64,000 nucleotides of DNA from Coptis chinensis (GCA_015680905.1 CM027377.1:37038501-37102500); one strand, 5' to 3'; positions 34,476 to 47,870 are shown, counted from the first letter of the stretch. The notes: generated from the sequence alone by a model not told the origin. Numbers and translations: made by a program.

Positions 34476-36215
34476 CTAGTTTTCAACTTCAGTTTTGTAC
34501 TTGAGAAACATCTCAGCCGCCTCATGCTTGTTTCTAAGTAAATATACCATGGTGTAGTACCTAGAGAAGTCATCTATGAATGTAATATAATAAAACTTCC
34601 CTCCTCTAGACATGGTACTTCTAAATTCACCCAAATTAGTATGAATAAGGGTAAACAATTTAGTTTTATCTCTAGAAACAGGCCTACAAGGTTTTTTTGT
34701 GGCTTTAGTCTCAGCTCATATTTTACATTTATCAATAGAAAAATTAGAAATATCACACAATAAACCACATGCTTTCATCATTTTCATATATTGAACATTC
34801 ACATGTCCTAGTCTACCATCCCATATATTAAAAGAGTCAAGCAAATAAACATAAACAAATTTATTCTCATTTATGATAATGTTGTCAAATACATTCAACA
34901 TGGATAAACCACTATTATTACAATAACATTTCCCAACAAAACTCTCATTCTTACTCGGAACAAACTTACCACTTTCAAAAGACACCTTGAAACCAGTTTT
35001 TCCTAGTAATGACATAGAACTCAGATTCTGACGAATCTCAGGAACATTGAGAACATTACTAAGTGAAATGGTTTTCCCTGAAGTTAACTTCAGAAGAACC
35101 TTGCATGTTCCCTCAACAAGAACAAACCTTGAGTTACCCATATAGACTTTTTCATCTTTCACTAGCATGTAATCTGAGAAGGTTTCAACATCATCACAGA
35201 TATGGTGGGTGGCACTAGAATATAGTACAAAGTTCTTCTTCCCAGTAACCATGAAAACCTAAGACACTACAACAACGATTATATTTTCTCCCTCAACTAA
35301 ATTAGCATTGGGAGGATCATTTGTGTCTTTTTTGTGCCTGCACTGAAAAGCTCTGTGTCCTGGTTTACCACAAATATAACAATTTCCATTACCAGTACCA
35401 CTCCTTTTAAAAGAAGGCCATTTGACTTTGAAATTCTTATTTCTTTTGAAGTTTTGCTTCTTAGAGTATTTGTTGGTCTTGCTGGGATTACCTTCAACTA
35501 TATTAGCTTTGGAATTGAATTCCTTAGCCAATACATCATCTCGAGTCGTGTTCTTCTTTTATATGTGAATGTGAATGATCACATTCTCAAAAGTCATATG
35601 TTTGCGTTTATGCTTCATACTATATTTATAGTGCTTCCAAGACTCAGGGAGTTTCTCAATTAAATTTCCAGTAATAAAGGGTTCAGGTAAGCTAATACCC
35701 TCATTTTTCAGATCACTAACTGGCACATGAAAGTCATGGATTTGAGATGTTACATCTCTATCTTATCTCATCTAGAACTTAAGAAAATTTCCTACAACAT
35801 ATTTTTGAGTACCAGCATCTTCAATTATATATTTCTTGTTCAAATTATCTCATATTTCATGTGCGTTTTTAGATGAATAATAAATATAAAAAATCTCATT
35901 AGACAAGGTACTCATAATTGCATGACAATATACTTTGTTATCTTTTATCCAAGCAACATGATTTCTTTCGAAATCAATAGAACACTCCATGGGTGCAGTT
36001 TCAGTAAGGTACATCGCATAGTTAAGGACATCCATTGCTAAGAACACCCTCTCCTTCCAACGCTTGAAGTGAGAACCGCTAAAAGATTCAATCTTAGACA
36101 CATCAGGTAAGTTGCGAACAATCAGAATAGGCGCAACATCAAACAGATTAGAGGTAACTTCAATGACTCTAGAATTTGTCTTGTCAATTTCCTTGTTCGG
36201 AGTGTTTGCTGGTGT
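34476..36215 (-). other. Copia A gag, zinc knuckle and integrase parts (fossil)
   Basis: Reading down the minus strand from the 5' LTR: a gag stretch with SGSHFKRWKERVFLAMDVLN and WIKDNKVYCHAIMSTL (about 36215-35850); a zinc knuckle CYICGKPGHRAFQCRHK (about 35392-35340); a protease-like segment LYSSATHHICDDV; a GAG-pre-integrase segment DGRLGHVNVQYMKMM (about 34830-34780); and an integrase core start with FIDDFSRYYTMVYLL (34600-34550). The order fits Ty1/Copia. It is fossil and not functional. Confidence 0.85.
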
Positions 36216-36241
36216 AGACATCTCAAAAGTCTTTCCTTGAT

Positions 36242-36969
36242 TGTTAGAACAGGTGTTTGGAAATAGGAAGAAGTTAAGGACAGAAAGAACAACAAATACC
36301 AAGGAGTGTTAGACACTATCATTAAGGAAAGATTTCGCCCCCTTCGATCGGTGCAAAAAGGCTACAACTAACAGGCATCTTCCTCATAGGATACAATGGT
36401 GCACAGTAGATTGTATGCACTTAAACAGGCTATTATCAAGAATGACAGTACAACTCTCTTTGGCGGATTAAGTAAGAAGAGAAAGAAGAAGCTAGGGTTT
36501 GATGATTGAGTGAATAAATCTAGATGTGAGTCCTGATTTTATAGAGATCCTTAAGATGGTTTAGTTTCTAAAACAGTATTAGAATCCTACTGTAATTAGA
36601 AAACAAAAATGTGGTGGAGAAGCAAAAAACACTTTAGGGAATTGGCCAAGCCCACTACCCACTAACTTGTCATACACAAGAAGCACAAGCACAAGCCCGA
36701 ACCCGACCTGACATGTCATGACCCGAAGTAGCTCGGTTCGGTGCGGTGCAGGTTGGCGGGCGCGCGTGCGCGTGTGGCTTTATGTGAGTCCTCCCTCCTA
36801 ACACAAAAGCATTTGTCCCCTAAGGGCATGCCCTTATACTATGGAAAGTCTAGATATACTTGCAAGGTTAGTGATGGCTTACCAATGTGGGACTATCACC
36901 AAAGCACAAAATGAAGAATCACTTTGCACACTCACAAGTAGTTTGAAATATCTCAAGAGAATTCCAACA
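36242..36969 (-). repeat. Copia A 5' LTR
   Basis: This 728-bp LTR matches 16525-17240. GTTCA lies just outside at 36970-36974. A GC-rich run near 36750-36775 (GGCGGGCGCGCGTGCGCG) has no equal in the other LTR, showing divergence. No primer-binding site could be recognised next to it. Confidence 0.9.
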
Positions 36970-39157
36970 GTTCATTCAACGTAGGAACTACTTGAGTTGT
37001 AGATTAACATAACAGTGTGTTATGTTGAGTGACCATGTCACATGCTCTATTACTCCCCTTCAAACTTGAAGTCAGTTGGAGCCAAAGTCCAAGTTTGCTT
37101 TGAAGTCCTTCAAAGATAGCTCGAGACAGAGGTTTCGTGGAAATATCTACAAGTTGTTTTACTAAAGGAACAAATATGGTAACTAGTGTACCAAGAGCAA
37201 TTTTCTCACAAACGAAATGATAATCAATAGCTATGTGTTTGGTTCAAGCATGGATTGATTATTGACATGTGAAGTGCTGAAATATTATCATAGAATAGAA
37301 CTTGTGGTTTCGGCTGGAAAATCCCAAGGTCACGTAGGATGAAAGAAATCTATGTGAGTTCAGCAGTTGTAGATGTCATTGCTCAATATTCGGCTTCCAT
37401 GCTGGAACATGATATGTCAGGTTGCTTCTTAGCACTCTAAGAGATACAATTAGACCCAAAAAAGGTACAAAAAGCAGTAGTAGATTGTCTAGTAAAGGGC
37501 CACTAGGCCAGCCTAATTGACATTGGAGTATGCACAAACTAGTAGAGATAGTCCCTTTGATGTAATGGGGTATTCTTTTAACCATTTGGAAATGTGCATT
37601 GGTAGGTGCATGCATATGTTGACAAGCATTGCTTACAACATAGCACAAATCGGGTCGTGTCAAGGTGAGATACAAAAATGTGCCGAAAATCTTTTGGTAC
37701 TCAGTAACATCATGATAAAGAGCTTCACCATTTGAAATGAGAGCAGGTTTAGCATCCATAAGAGTAGATATTGATTTGGCAGTCAGTCATCTTTGTATTA
37801 TGAAGCAAGTCCAGTTTATATTTTGTTTGAGATAGAAATAGTCCATCTTTGAAAAATTGTACTTGTACTCCAAGAAAGTAACTGAGAGGGTCGAGATCCT
37901 TCATGGAGAATTGAACCCCAAGTTCTACAAAAAAATTCATCTAATAAAATTTTATTGTCACCAGCTCAGTGAGTATTATATCATCAACATATACCAGTAG
38001 AACCATGATATTAACACCATTGTTGAAAATGAATAATGATGAGTCAGTTGGGCTGCATCTAAAATCGTGCTCAATGAGATAAGAACTGAATCTGTCAAAC
38101 TAGGCATGTGGAGGCTATTTTAAACCATACAAAGATCAATGGAGGTGACACACATAATTTGGCAAGAGTGCATCTACAAAGCCAGGGGAGGGGGGGGGGG
38201 GTTTCTCTATGAAAACTGTGGTTTGAAGATATCCATGTAGAAAGGCATTCTTAACATCAAGATGTCGAAAATTCCAGCCTCTAACATTTGCAATGGTGAG
38301 AACAGTCCTAATAGTAATAGGTTTAATTACTAGACTGAATGTTTTGAGAAAATCGACTCATTTCCTTTGGTTATAGCCTTTCTCTACAAGTCTTGCTTTC
38401 AGCTGATCCAATGAACCATCAAATTTGAGTTTGGCTCTAAACACCCACCGACAATCAATGACATTCAAGTGGGGTTGTCATGGAACAAGTACCCATGTCT
38501 CGTTATGTGAGAGAGCATTCAATTCTTCTAGCATAGCATAATTCCATCCTTGGTGACTAAGATCGCCTTTTATAGATTTTGGTGTGGTGGGGGTATGAGA
38601 AGCAGTAGTAAGTAATCCATACTTCAGGTTTGGATAGCAAATACCGCCTTTCATATGAGTTATCATTGAGTGCAGTTGTGCAGGCCTAGGAAGGGTGGAA
38701 GAAGATCTGCATACTAGCTTTGGGGCTGTTTGAGTAGTATTATGCTCATTTTGGAAGGTAGTGGTTGACTGAATTTGTTGAGGTTGTGTCAGATGATTGG
38801 CCGGATATGTCAAGAGTAGACTATAGATTAGGTGGTTCATTTTGAGGTGGATTATTTTGAAGTGGATTAGGTGGTTCATTTTGAGGTGGATTAGGTGGTT
38901 CATTTTGATGTGGTGTGATAGGCGACTATTTCGTGGATAGTGATGGATTGATAAGAGTTGAATTAAATAGCCTAGCAAGTTATTGGCTAGTAGGTGAGCA
39001 AAGTTGAGTGGGAGGATTTTTGGAATAAGTTTTAGTAGGATGTAACCAATTTTGAAAAGTAGTTGTGTCAACGAGTGTATCCTAGGATTATGTGGGTCTG
39101 TGAAAAGGAAAACGACACTCATCAATGACGACATGCCACGAGATATAAACACACTCA

Positions 39158-40977
39158 TGTTAGGAAATATGAGTATTAATAATATTTACAGTATGTGGTT
39201 TAGTCCCACATTGAGTAGGTAGTAGTCAGAGTATGTGTTATCTCCTTATATAAGGAGAGTGAGTCCATTTACAATTGCATCTATATATAATAATATTTCC
39301 ACTCTATAGAATTTTACTTGGTATCGGAATTTTAGGGTTCAGACCTAGGGCTTTACGTTTCTGGTCACCGGTTATTGGCTAGATTCCGGTGAAGAAAAAA
39401 ATCTTTTCTTTTTTCAGGTCAGTTTGTTAGGTTATTTTATTCTTTTTGGTGGCATTGTTATGTGATTTGGAGTTCTTTTATCGGCAAGAAGATCTGGTGG
39501 TGTTCTCAATAATTCTATTTTTTTTTATGATCTTGGGTTTACTGTTTATAGTACTGTTCACCGTATACTGTTTACGCTATTGTTTGCGGTATTGTTCATG
39601 ATGGTACTGTTCACCGAGTTACTATTCACTACGATCTAGCAAAATTATCGTTTGTTCTATTTCTTTGGTTTTGTTGGTGAGCTCTCAATCTCTTGGCTGA
39701 CTTGATCTATTTTTGGTTGAGAGATACTGGTCAAAGTTTTTCCTCCTCTCGACTTGTATTAGTTGGTAGGACTCCCTAATTATTGGTTGGTTGAAAAGCA
39801 TTTTCATTTGTAAGGGTTTGACTCCCTGTTATGGTTAAGCTTGTGAAGGTTTGACTCCCTTTTATGTAGTGGTGCCAAGTTCTTTGGTGTTTCACATGCT
39901 TTTTTGTTTTAGCCCTCTTATTAAGGAGCATATCGTATGTTGCTGTCATTGATGGTTTAGTTTTTCAGGATTTGATTCCCTTTTTATGCCGTAGTGGTGC
40001 CGAGTTTAATGGTGTTTCACCGGCTTTATTGTTTTAGCCATCTTATTGAGGAGCTTATTGTATGGTCATTGATGGTTTAACTTTTCAAGGTTTGATTCTC
40101 TTTTATGCCGCAGTGGTGTTTTAGCCAATACTCAGGTGTTTCATAGACTTTTACTATCTCTTGTTGAGGTAATTCGTTATTTTTTATGCTGTTATTATTT
40201 GTTGTGACAAGATGCTTATAGGGCGTTACTTGCGTTATATGTCTTTGAATTTGAGGGAGTATTGAAAGTATTTGTTTGTGCATTATCTATCAAGTGATGT
40301 TGGAAGTTTTGGTATAAGGTGCTCATGGATGAGATTGTTATTTTGGCTTTTGGATGAAGTTCTTTGTAGTTGGTTTGGTTGCACCTCACATAGTTGTTTA
40401 TGAGTTGTTTCGATACATCATCCATAATGCTACGATTGGTCTTTATTATTGATTATTGGATCCAACATAGCATTTTCTCTTGTTGGTCAAGCTCTTCCAT
40501 TATTTGATGCACCCAGTTCTTGAGCTACCTTTACATGAGGAGCAGTTGTTATTAGAGCTTCCTTGGCATGTGCCTAGAGTATTTTGGAGCTACCGAGTCC
40601 TAAGTGTCCAGAGCCTTTGTTTTTGTTTGTTGATATTGTTGGTGGTACTTGTTTGAGGATGATGCTTGCGGCTGGAGCTTGGAGATGGAGAATCTATCTA
40701 ATTATTATATTTTTATTTGCTTAAGTGGGAGTCTTTATCGACACTTTGTTGAGGTTAACATTATAACTGCAAGCCTAAAATATATATAGTCTGTATATTT
40801 CGGCTTGAGGGGGAGTGTTGGGGGAAATATGAGTATTAGTAATATTTACAGTATGTGGTTTAGTCTAACATTGAGTACGTAATAGTCAGAGTATGTGTTC
40901 TCCCCTTATATAAGGAGAGAGTCCCTTTGTAATTGCATCTAAGCATAATAATATTCCTGCTCTATAGAATTTTACTA
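39158..40977 (+). mobile_element. Short non-autonomous LTR retroelement (TRIM-like), inside Copia B
   Basis: Two direct repeats of about 160 bp (39158-39318 and 40816-40977) both start TGTT and contain AATATGAGTATTA and a TATA-like CCTTATATAAGGAGA palindrome. The left repeat is followed by TGGTATCGGA, resembling a primer-binding site for initiator tRNA-Met; the right one is preceded by the polypurine tract GAGGGGGAG. The 1.5-kb interior has no coding capacity. The LTRs differ at roughly one base in eight by eye, suggesting considerable age. It interrupts the Copia B sequence encoding a GRVYIS motif. Confidence 0.8.
39810..40150. repeat. Tandem repeat of about 130 bp inside the TRIM-like element
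   Basis: Three degenerate units carry GGTTTGACTCCC(T/C)TTTATG, AGTGGTGCC(A/G)AGTT and GGTGTTTCAC motifs at about 39845, 39965 and 40085, the last shortened. The interior may have grown by local duplication. Confidence 0.7.
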
Positions 40978-42549
40978 GATATAAACATAATAACATGACA
41001 CATGATATAAACACGCCCATTGTGAGGATTGAGGCACCGATAGCCTTTGTGTTTACCACTATAAACCATAAATACACAAGGGAGGGATCTTGGTTCTAGT
41101 TTATCGTTTGTATATCCTCGTAGATAAGGATAACATAGAGTGCCAAAAGTTCTACGGAAATCATATGTGGGCGGTTTTTTATGTAGTAGATTATATGGCC
41201 AAAGTGGACATGTTAAGAGTTGAAGAAGGCAATCAGTTTATTAGAAATGTTGACGTATTAAAAGCCTCGACCCAATACTTCTTAGGAACTGTCGCATGAA
41301 GAATCATAGCTAGGCCAAGTTCAACAACATGATGGTGCTTACGCTCTGCTACGATGTTTTGTTCAGGAGTACCTGGGCATGATAGTTGATGAATTATGTC
41401 GTCAACACTAAGATGATCAAGGAACTCTTGTTTCAAGAACTCACCTCCATTACCTAACTGGAATTTTTTATTTTCTTCTCAAATTGTTTCTCCACCATCG
41501 TTTGGAACAGTAGAAATACCCTGTAAAAGACAGACTTTTGCTTGATATATAGAATAAAGCCATGTATATTGAGAAAAATCATAAACAATGACGACATAAT
41601 ACCGAAAACCTTGATTAGATAAAACTGGTGCAGGAACTCGATCAAAGGTCATAATGAACTTTAAAGAGCGGTTTAGAAGACCTACTATTTGAAGAGAAAA
41701 ATGGGAGTTTGGAGCTTTTACTCATCTCACAACTCATACATAAGCCTAAAGATATTTTATTAATTGAAATAGAGTTATTCTTCCTAAGAAAAGCAATGAT
41801 TTTGGAATGAGGGTGGCCTAGCCGACTGTGCCAAGTACTTTCATCTGCAAGTCGAAATCTATTTGAGAAGAAGGCTTTAGCTTTGGCATTGGCTAAACAT
41901 ATAGTCCTGCTTGTCTACTCCCCGATGCCATCACCTGGTTCGTCTTTCGATGCTTAATAAAAAAACCATTTTTGTCAAACTCAAAATAACACGGATAATC
42001 ATATGTTAATTGAGAAACGGAGTGCAACGTCTTCTTAATATCAGGTACCATAAGAACATTTTTAATTGGTAGTAAAGAATTGTAAGTGGCATCACCAGTA
42101 TGTGTGATTGGTAGACAGTCTCCATTACCAACCATAACATAATCAGATCCATTATATTTATGGTTGTAAATTGCAAAGAGTACATGGAGTATCAATCATG
42201 TGTGTAGCTCTAGTATCTAGAATCCACTCACCATTATTAGAGTCATTCAAATAGAGAGCAGCTAAGGCTTGTGGAACGTCCTCGTCTTGAAAAATGTTAT
42301 CGAATCGGTGCCAACACTTGAGAGCATTGTGTCCTCTTTTGTTACCGATTTGACAAAATAAGATAGCAGGTTGGGCAACATGAGGTTGAGCCTGAGCAGG
42401 AGTAGGATTCCTTGGTGTTGTAGGTTGTGAATTGTTATAGTTAGGTCTATTGCTAATTTATGTAAAGCCACGACCTCTAGAGATAAATGATAAAGAGCCA
42501 TGCTCCCATTGAGGTCGGTTGTTACGACGTTGCCCCATGATTTATGTGG

Positions 42550-43130
42550 TTTTCGAGGTAATGAAAATGAAATATGGATGATGAGTGTCGTTGGTCAAAA
42601 CCACACAAGATCAAAACCTAATTATCCCTCAACGAGTAAAGGATGAGTAGGGTATCGTTCCACTTCTAAGTTGCAATAATTATGACGGACAAGACTGGAA
42701 AGGGGGTTTGAGGGATTAAAAATGATGGTTATAGAGATTGTGAAGTAAACTAATGCTAAGCTAAACTAAACTATTGAGAATAAAAGAATGTATGAGAGGG
42801 AATTCATAAGGATCGAATCTACCAATACCTTTGATTAATGACATTTTGCTTCATAGTTGTTCTCACAAGTATACTACAATTAAGCAATCAAGCGAGTGTT
42901 GATGCTCTCTTTGACGAAACATCGTTAACAATTATTTCTACTTAAGGTTGTTTCTATGTTTATGCTAGCTACTAGTATCTTCTTTCTTTTTATGTAAGCT
43001 CGGGCAACCATTCAATGTATAGTATTACCGAGAGCAATATCAATGAGTACTTCCCAATTAGGTAGTCATTTAATGAATCACCACTTAAAGCAAACAGAAA
43101 GAATACTTCCAGTAAGTTTATTTCCTATTT
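42550..43130 (-). mobile_element. Probable Gypsy LTR fragment (fossil)
   Basis: On the minus strand the block has the look of the 3' part of a Gypsy LTR: GTAGATTCGATCCTTATG, then AGTGGAACGATACCCTACTC and ACTCGTTGAGGGATAATTAG. It partly resembles 51600-51860. It lies between Copia B and Gypsy A, and its boundaries are approximate. Confidence 0.35.
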
Positions 43131-43497
43131 TTTTTCAAATTTAAAGGCCCAGCTCATTAAGGAACCACGTGAAAGCCTGGTGCTAAAAAAAATTACAAAG
43201 CGTGCCCGCGCCCTTGTTGCTTGATATTTGAGCGCACCCGCACCCCTCTGAAGAAAGCCTGATTCACAGGTTAGTTACAGACTCTCTTTTCATTCAAGTT
43301 AGTTTTTATTCAGTGTTCCAAACCTCTTATGTACAATGAGATTGCGTATAAAAGACGTTATTCATAAGCGTAGCAAGGAGGCATTCAGGTACTCCTTCTT
43401 TTACTCCTTGTCTCTTCTATCAGAGGAGTTTTAATTCTAGTATATCAAGGTTGTTTGACTACTGTTAGTGTTTCTTTCATATTGGACTTAGCCTTGC

Positions 43498-44661
43498 ATG
43501 AGATTAAGGTCTGTTAAGAGAAAACCATCTAACGTTATCTATCGTAAACGTCAACACACATGCCTATCTAGAATATCACACACTACACCTACATCAATGG
43601 ATGAAGAAGCAGAGACTCCTCTCTCTGATTTTTACAAAGCCCTAAATGATGGTCCTAAGTCTTGCATCGTTCTTGCAGACCCAGTGGGGGATTTTCGAAT
43701 TCCCCCGAATATATTTAATTTGTTACCCATTTTTCATGGTTTAGAACACCAAAAGCCTTATCAAAATATGCGTAGGATAGAACTAGTTCTCACTACATTC
43801 CATCATCCTAGCGTAGGTTTTGAACAAATTAAATTGAGGATGTTTCCTTTCACCCTAGCCGATAAGGCGGCGTCTTGGTTAACTGCCCAAACGCCTAATT
43901 TTGTGGACTCATGGGCCAAACTCGTTCAATTGTTTATGGAACAGTTTTACCGACCGCTGAAGACAGATGAAATGATTCAAAAGATTCATTTCTTCCGCCA
44001 AAACCCTCATGAATCCTTTTCAGAGGCCTAGAACCGGTTTACTGATCTTCTTATAGAGTGACCACATCATAACCTTGTGAAAGACACACTTGTTCGTGCT
44101 TTCTTCAAGGGGCTTTCACATCATCATAAAGTGGTTATTGATATAATGAATGGGGGTAGTTTCCTTAGTAAAGGAACCTCAAAGGCTTATAGGTTTCTAA
44201 AATATCAATCTAAGCGTAATAATAATCAGGGGGGGGGGGGGGGTAACGACATCCCCCGCTCTGCTAATTCTTCTTCCACATCCAAGGCTGCTAGTATGTT
44301 TGAGGCTAAAACTGATCCCAAGCTTAGAACTCTAATCAAATCTTTCACAAAAAATGTAGAATCCATTTCTGTTCAATATAAGCCTACTCCTGTCATGAAC
44401 GTCAACTCTATTCCATGTAATTTTTGTTTGAGTCCTAAGCATCCCGACTCTTATTGTCCTCTCATCTATGAACAACCACCCGCACAACCGGATAATATTT
44501 GCTCCATAAATAGCCAGCCTAACGCACCTTGGAGACAAAACCCCAACTTCGGTTGGCAAAATAATCAACCAGTTACACTTTTAGGGTTTAATAATCAAAA
44601 TGTTAGGCCAGCAAACAACTATAACCAAGCTGTACCAAGACAAGGACAAGGACCAGGTAAT

Positions 44662-44698
<37 letters not shown>

Positions 44699-45724
44699 GA
44701 GGAATCGTCCCGGTTAATAACAACTATCACAACCCACCCGTTAATAATCAACGTGAGATAGTTCCTGTCACACCACTTGTGGCCACTACACCTTCATAAC
44801 CGGATCGTTTTGATGCCTACATGCAAGCTCAACAACAGATTCTACAATAGATTCAACAATCCATATAACAGTTAACCCAAGAGAAAGCCCAACCAAAAGG
44901 TGTGTTTCCAAGTCAAGCTATACCTAATAATAAAATGCCAAACACAGCCTTTGAAGTAACCGGTAATACTAGTAATGCAAATTTAAACGTAGGTGAGTTA
45001 AATGCCATCACCACTCTCCGTTCTGGCAGAGTGGTTGATAACACCGTAACTATGCCCATTGATACACCACCAGTGGTCATTGAAAATGAAAAATTACTAG
45101 ATACCAATATAGAAACTGAAGATCCTACTCCTGTAGAGGTACCAGTTAAACAACAACCCAAGAAAAAAACGGCCAAGGTTAAAACTCCTATTGACCCATA
45201 TGATAAATATAAAGAGAAACCACAATTTCCCCAGAGACTAGCCATGTTAAACAAGGATACAAATTTTGATGAGATTAGGGAAGTTTTTAAAAACCTAACG
45301 ATAAACCTACCTTTTCTTGAAGCTATTAAAAAATTACCACAACATGCTAAGTTTTTAAAAGAGTTGTGCACTACTAGGTGGAAAACAAACATTCCAAAAG
45401 ATGCTTTTTTAACTGAACAGTTTCCCACTCTATCTGAACATAATGAAATTATTAAGTACAAAGACCCTGGTCATTCTACTGTACAATGCACCTTAGGGGA
45501 TATCCACACGACAACTGCTTTATTAGACCTGGGGGCGAGTGTTAACTTACTCCCTTATTATCTATATAAACAAATAGGTCTACAAGAGATGCAACAAACT
45601 AAAATGACGTTGCAATTAGCTGACTATTCTATTAAGCATCCTAAGGGTGTTGTTGAAAACATGTTTATTAAAGTTCAAGATTTTTACTACCTAGCTGATT
45701 TCGTTATCCTCGACACAAGTCGTT
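43498..45724 (+). other. Gypsy A gag-protease region (fossil)
   Basis: The gag domain of the retrotransposon-gag family (EQIKLRMFPFTLADKAASWL) is followed by a Pro/Asn-rich linker with a zinc-like CNFCLSPKHPDSYC. Then come a conserved block LAMLNKDTNFDEIREVFKNL and an aspartic protease active-site region with DLGAS in place of the usual D(T/S)GA. This is typical of Athila-like elements. It is fossil and not whole. Confidence 0.8.
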
Positions 45725-46309
45725 AACGACTCTGTTCCTATCATTTTAGGGTGTCCCTTCTTGGCAACTGCCAACACGCTCATAAACTACCGTGATGGTT
45801 CTATGTCCATGTCCTTTGGCCATCTTTCTGTTGAGGTAAATGTTTTCAAAATGATGCAACAGTTACCCGTTACGACTATCGATGGAGAAGTTAGCATGAT
45901 TGAGAGCTTAGCTCAAGATTATTTTAACAACATGTTTCCTGAGAATCAGATGCACCAATTCCTTTCCTTTGGAAGTTCCGACTTCAACGATGACTCCCTA
46001 GATGTAGATGAAATCGAGGAAGATTTCCTTCAACTCTTTTGCAACTCTTCTTTGCCACCTCGCAAGTCCCCCCCTATCAACATCCATTCACCCACCTCAC
46101 ATCCTAATGTCACTCATTCACCTTCCATCACCAATATTCCCCACCTTCCACCTTTTCAAAGGAACCTTGAGTTTGCACTTGACCTTATTGCTTCTCCTGT
46201 GCTTCATGATTATTTAAACACTCCGGATACGGAAATTCTACCCAAGGACAAGCCACCCGACCCTTTCATTTTTCAGATGTGTGATTATACCAAGCCACGC
46301 CACCAATGA

Positions 46310-47870
46310 GTTTTTTTAGCTAAACCCACATTCTCATTTTTTTTATTCCTTCCTTCTAAAACTTATCTATATCCCACATATCTTCCACAAACATCCATTT
46401 TTTCACGATCATTCACTTGACCACCCTTTCATTGGAGAAAAAAAAAAGAAATTGCATGTTAGGTTAGGTTCTAGATCTATCAGTATTCATTCTCATTCCA
46501 CTACGCCACATCATAGGAAAAATCTTGGTTCCTAATTTTGTTTGGATTTGTAGTCTGTGTTAATGATTTATGGATAGACCTGCAACTCTTTAGCTTGTTG
46601 ATATATGGTAAACTACATGTTAATACATGTTTTAGATAAAGTCTCGAGTATCTGACTATAAAAGACTTATTTTATTCTTCGGTGTACTCCATTTCAATCT
46701 TATATTATGAGAGTGCACCATTAAGGTAACCGGACTCTCTCTTTGGAGTGTGTGGCTATAAGTACTGGATCCTAAGCCCACGTTTAACGTAATTCACGCT
46801 TCCACTCTTGCATGTTTTCACGTTTTTTAGTCGTATTTCTCTATGGAGTGATTTTCGTTCTTATTGCTTTATTGTTTTCTTTTATATAAAACCTTATTCA
46901 TAAAAAGTAAAAAATATATTAAAACCCAATAAACATTAGTCTAGTAAGTCTTGGGAATCTGAATTTAAAAGACCCACGTTTTAAAACAAATTTTCTAAAC
47001 CCTGTTTTCAAAAATTTGTTTGGGGGTGGGGTGTTTGGTCTTTCCATTCTTGATTACTCAACTTCATATTCTTATCCCTTCCTCATCTCGTGGCTAGTTA
47101 TTTTGTATTATATTTAAGAATATTTCCCTGTTTTAGTAGAAATTGTTATTCCGAGTTGTTTAGTTAAGTAGTTAATATTGGATTATGTATTTGGTTGTTA
47201 TTTGAATTTCAAGTTAATTTAATTTTTGTCCAAGCATGCTATCTATTTTTCATGAATTCCACCTTTCCGACTTGTTTGGAGGTGGCATTATTTGTTTAGC
47301 ATTGTATTTATCCTATCCATATGTTTTTGGAAGTTAATATTGCAAGGTTGTAAGAATATAGTTTATATGTGAGCATACTGCTAATGTGGTGTAGCTAGAA
47401 TTAGCTACTGCTATTTGGTGCAACCTCAAGGGTTAGAGCCATTGCGATTGCTATTTTGATAGGATGTTAAAATCATGTAGAATGGCTATTGAGGTTTCTC
47501 TTGGCTGTTTCTATTTTGGTTTTTAGCAACCCTTTTCTTATTCCATCTCTTTTCTTATCAATTAGGGAACCTTGATGACCTTTGTTTAAGAAACTAGTGC
47601 TCTATAAATACATGGCACACCATATACTTCACACCGTACCTCACAATTTCATACCATAGGCCTAGCTCAGAGCGCGCATGCCCTTCTTTTGCACTCACAG
47701 AGCGCGCCCGCACCCAATTTCCAGTATCGCAGAATTTCCTTTTGTCAGAGTAGAGTGCGCCTGCCCTCTGACATAAACCATTCAAAGCGCGCTCGCGCTC
47801 TGACCTCAATAGACCTCTAGTAATTTTTTCTGGGGTTTTCTGTAGTCACTTCTAGGAGTTTATTAGTGTG
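46310..47870. other. Gypsy A internal spacer
   Basis: There is no recognisable domain. A GC-rich segment at about 47660-47810 repeats GAGCGCGC(C/A)(C/T)GC-type words, and related words appear upstream of gag near 43200-43250. Such words recur in the noncoding parts of Athila-like elements. Confidence 0.4.

Larger units (their letters stand above)
16525..36969 (-). mobile_element. Copia A: Ty1/Copia LTR retrotransposon (fossil) split by a CACTA insertion
   Basis: Two LTRs in the same orientation (16525-17240 and 36242-36969) bound the element. On the minus strand each starts TGTTGGAATTC and ends GTTCTAACA. A 5-bp target duplication GTTCA flanks it. Gag, zinc knuckle and integrase parts lie at 34476-36215; reverse transcriptase and RNase H parts lie at 17880-19541. 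A polypurine tract (AATAGTGGGAGA) adjoins the inner edge of the 3' LTR near 17241. The LTRs differ at very roughly one base in eight by eye, so it is old. It is broken in many places and not whole. The CACTA element (19539-34475) and a hAT-like MITE (18050-18702) lie inside it. Confidence 0.9.
36970..42545 (-). mobile_element. Copia B: Ty1/Copia LTR retrotransposon (fossil), host of Copia A
   Basis: Minus-strand parts: gag zinc region (about 42540-42262), a protease/pre-integrase stretch (42195-41893; GNGDCLPITHTGDATY, MVPDIKKTLHSVSQLT), integrase (about 41645-41233; SCPGTPEQNIVAERKHHHVV) and reverse transcriptase starting near 41050 and resuming at 39157 after the inserted LTR element. Reverse transcriptase continues through NALSHNETWVLVP (38478) and QFSMKDLDPLSYFLGVQVQF (37900-37830), then RNase H (37759-37376). 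A purine-rich AAGGGGAGTAATAG near 37050 marks the start of the 3' LTR, which Copia A split (rest at 16190-16524). No 5' LTR is recognised. It is broken in many places and older than Copia A. Confidence 0.85.

Noticed and set aside
44913-45461. Minus-strand open frame of 182 residues
   Set aside because: It is the antisense shadow of the Gypsy A gag region.
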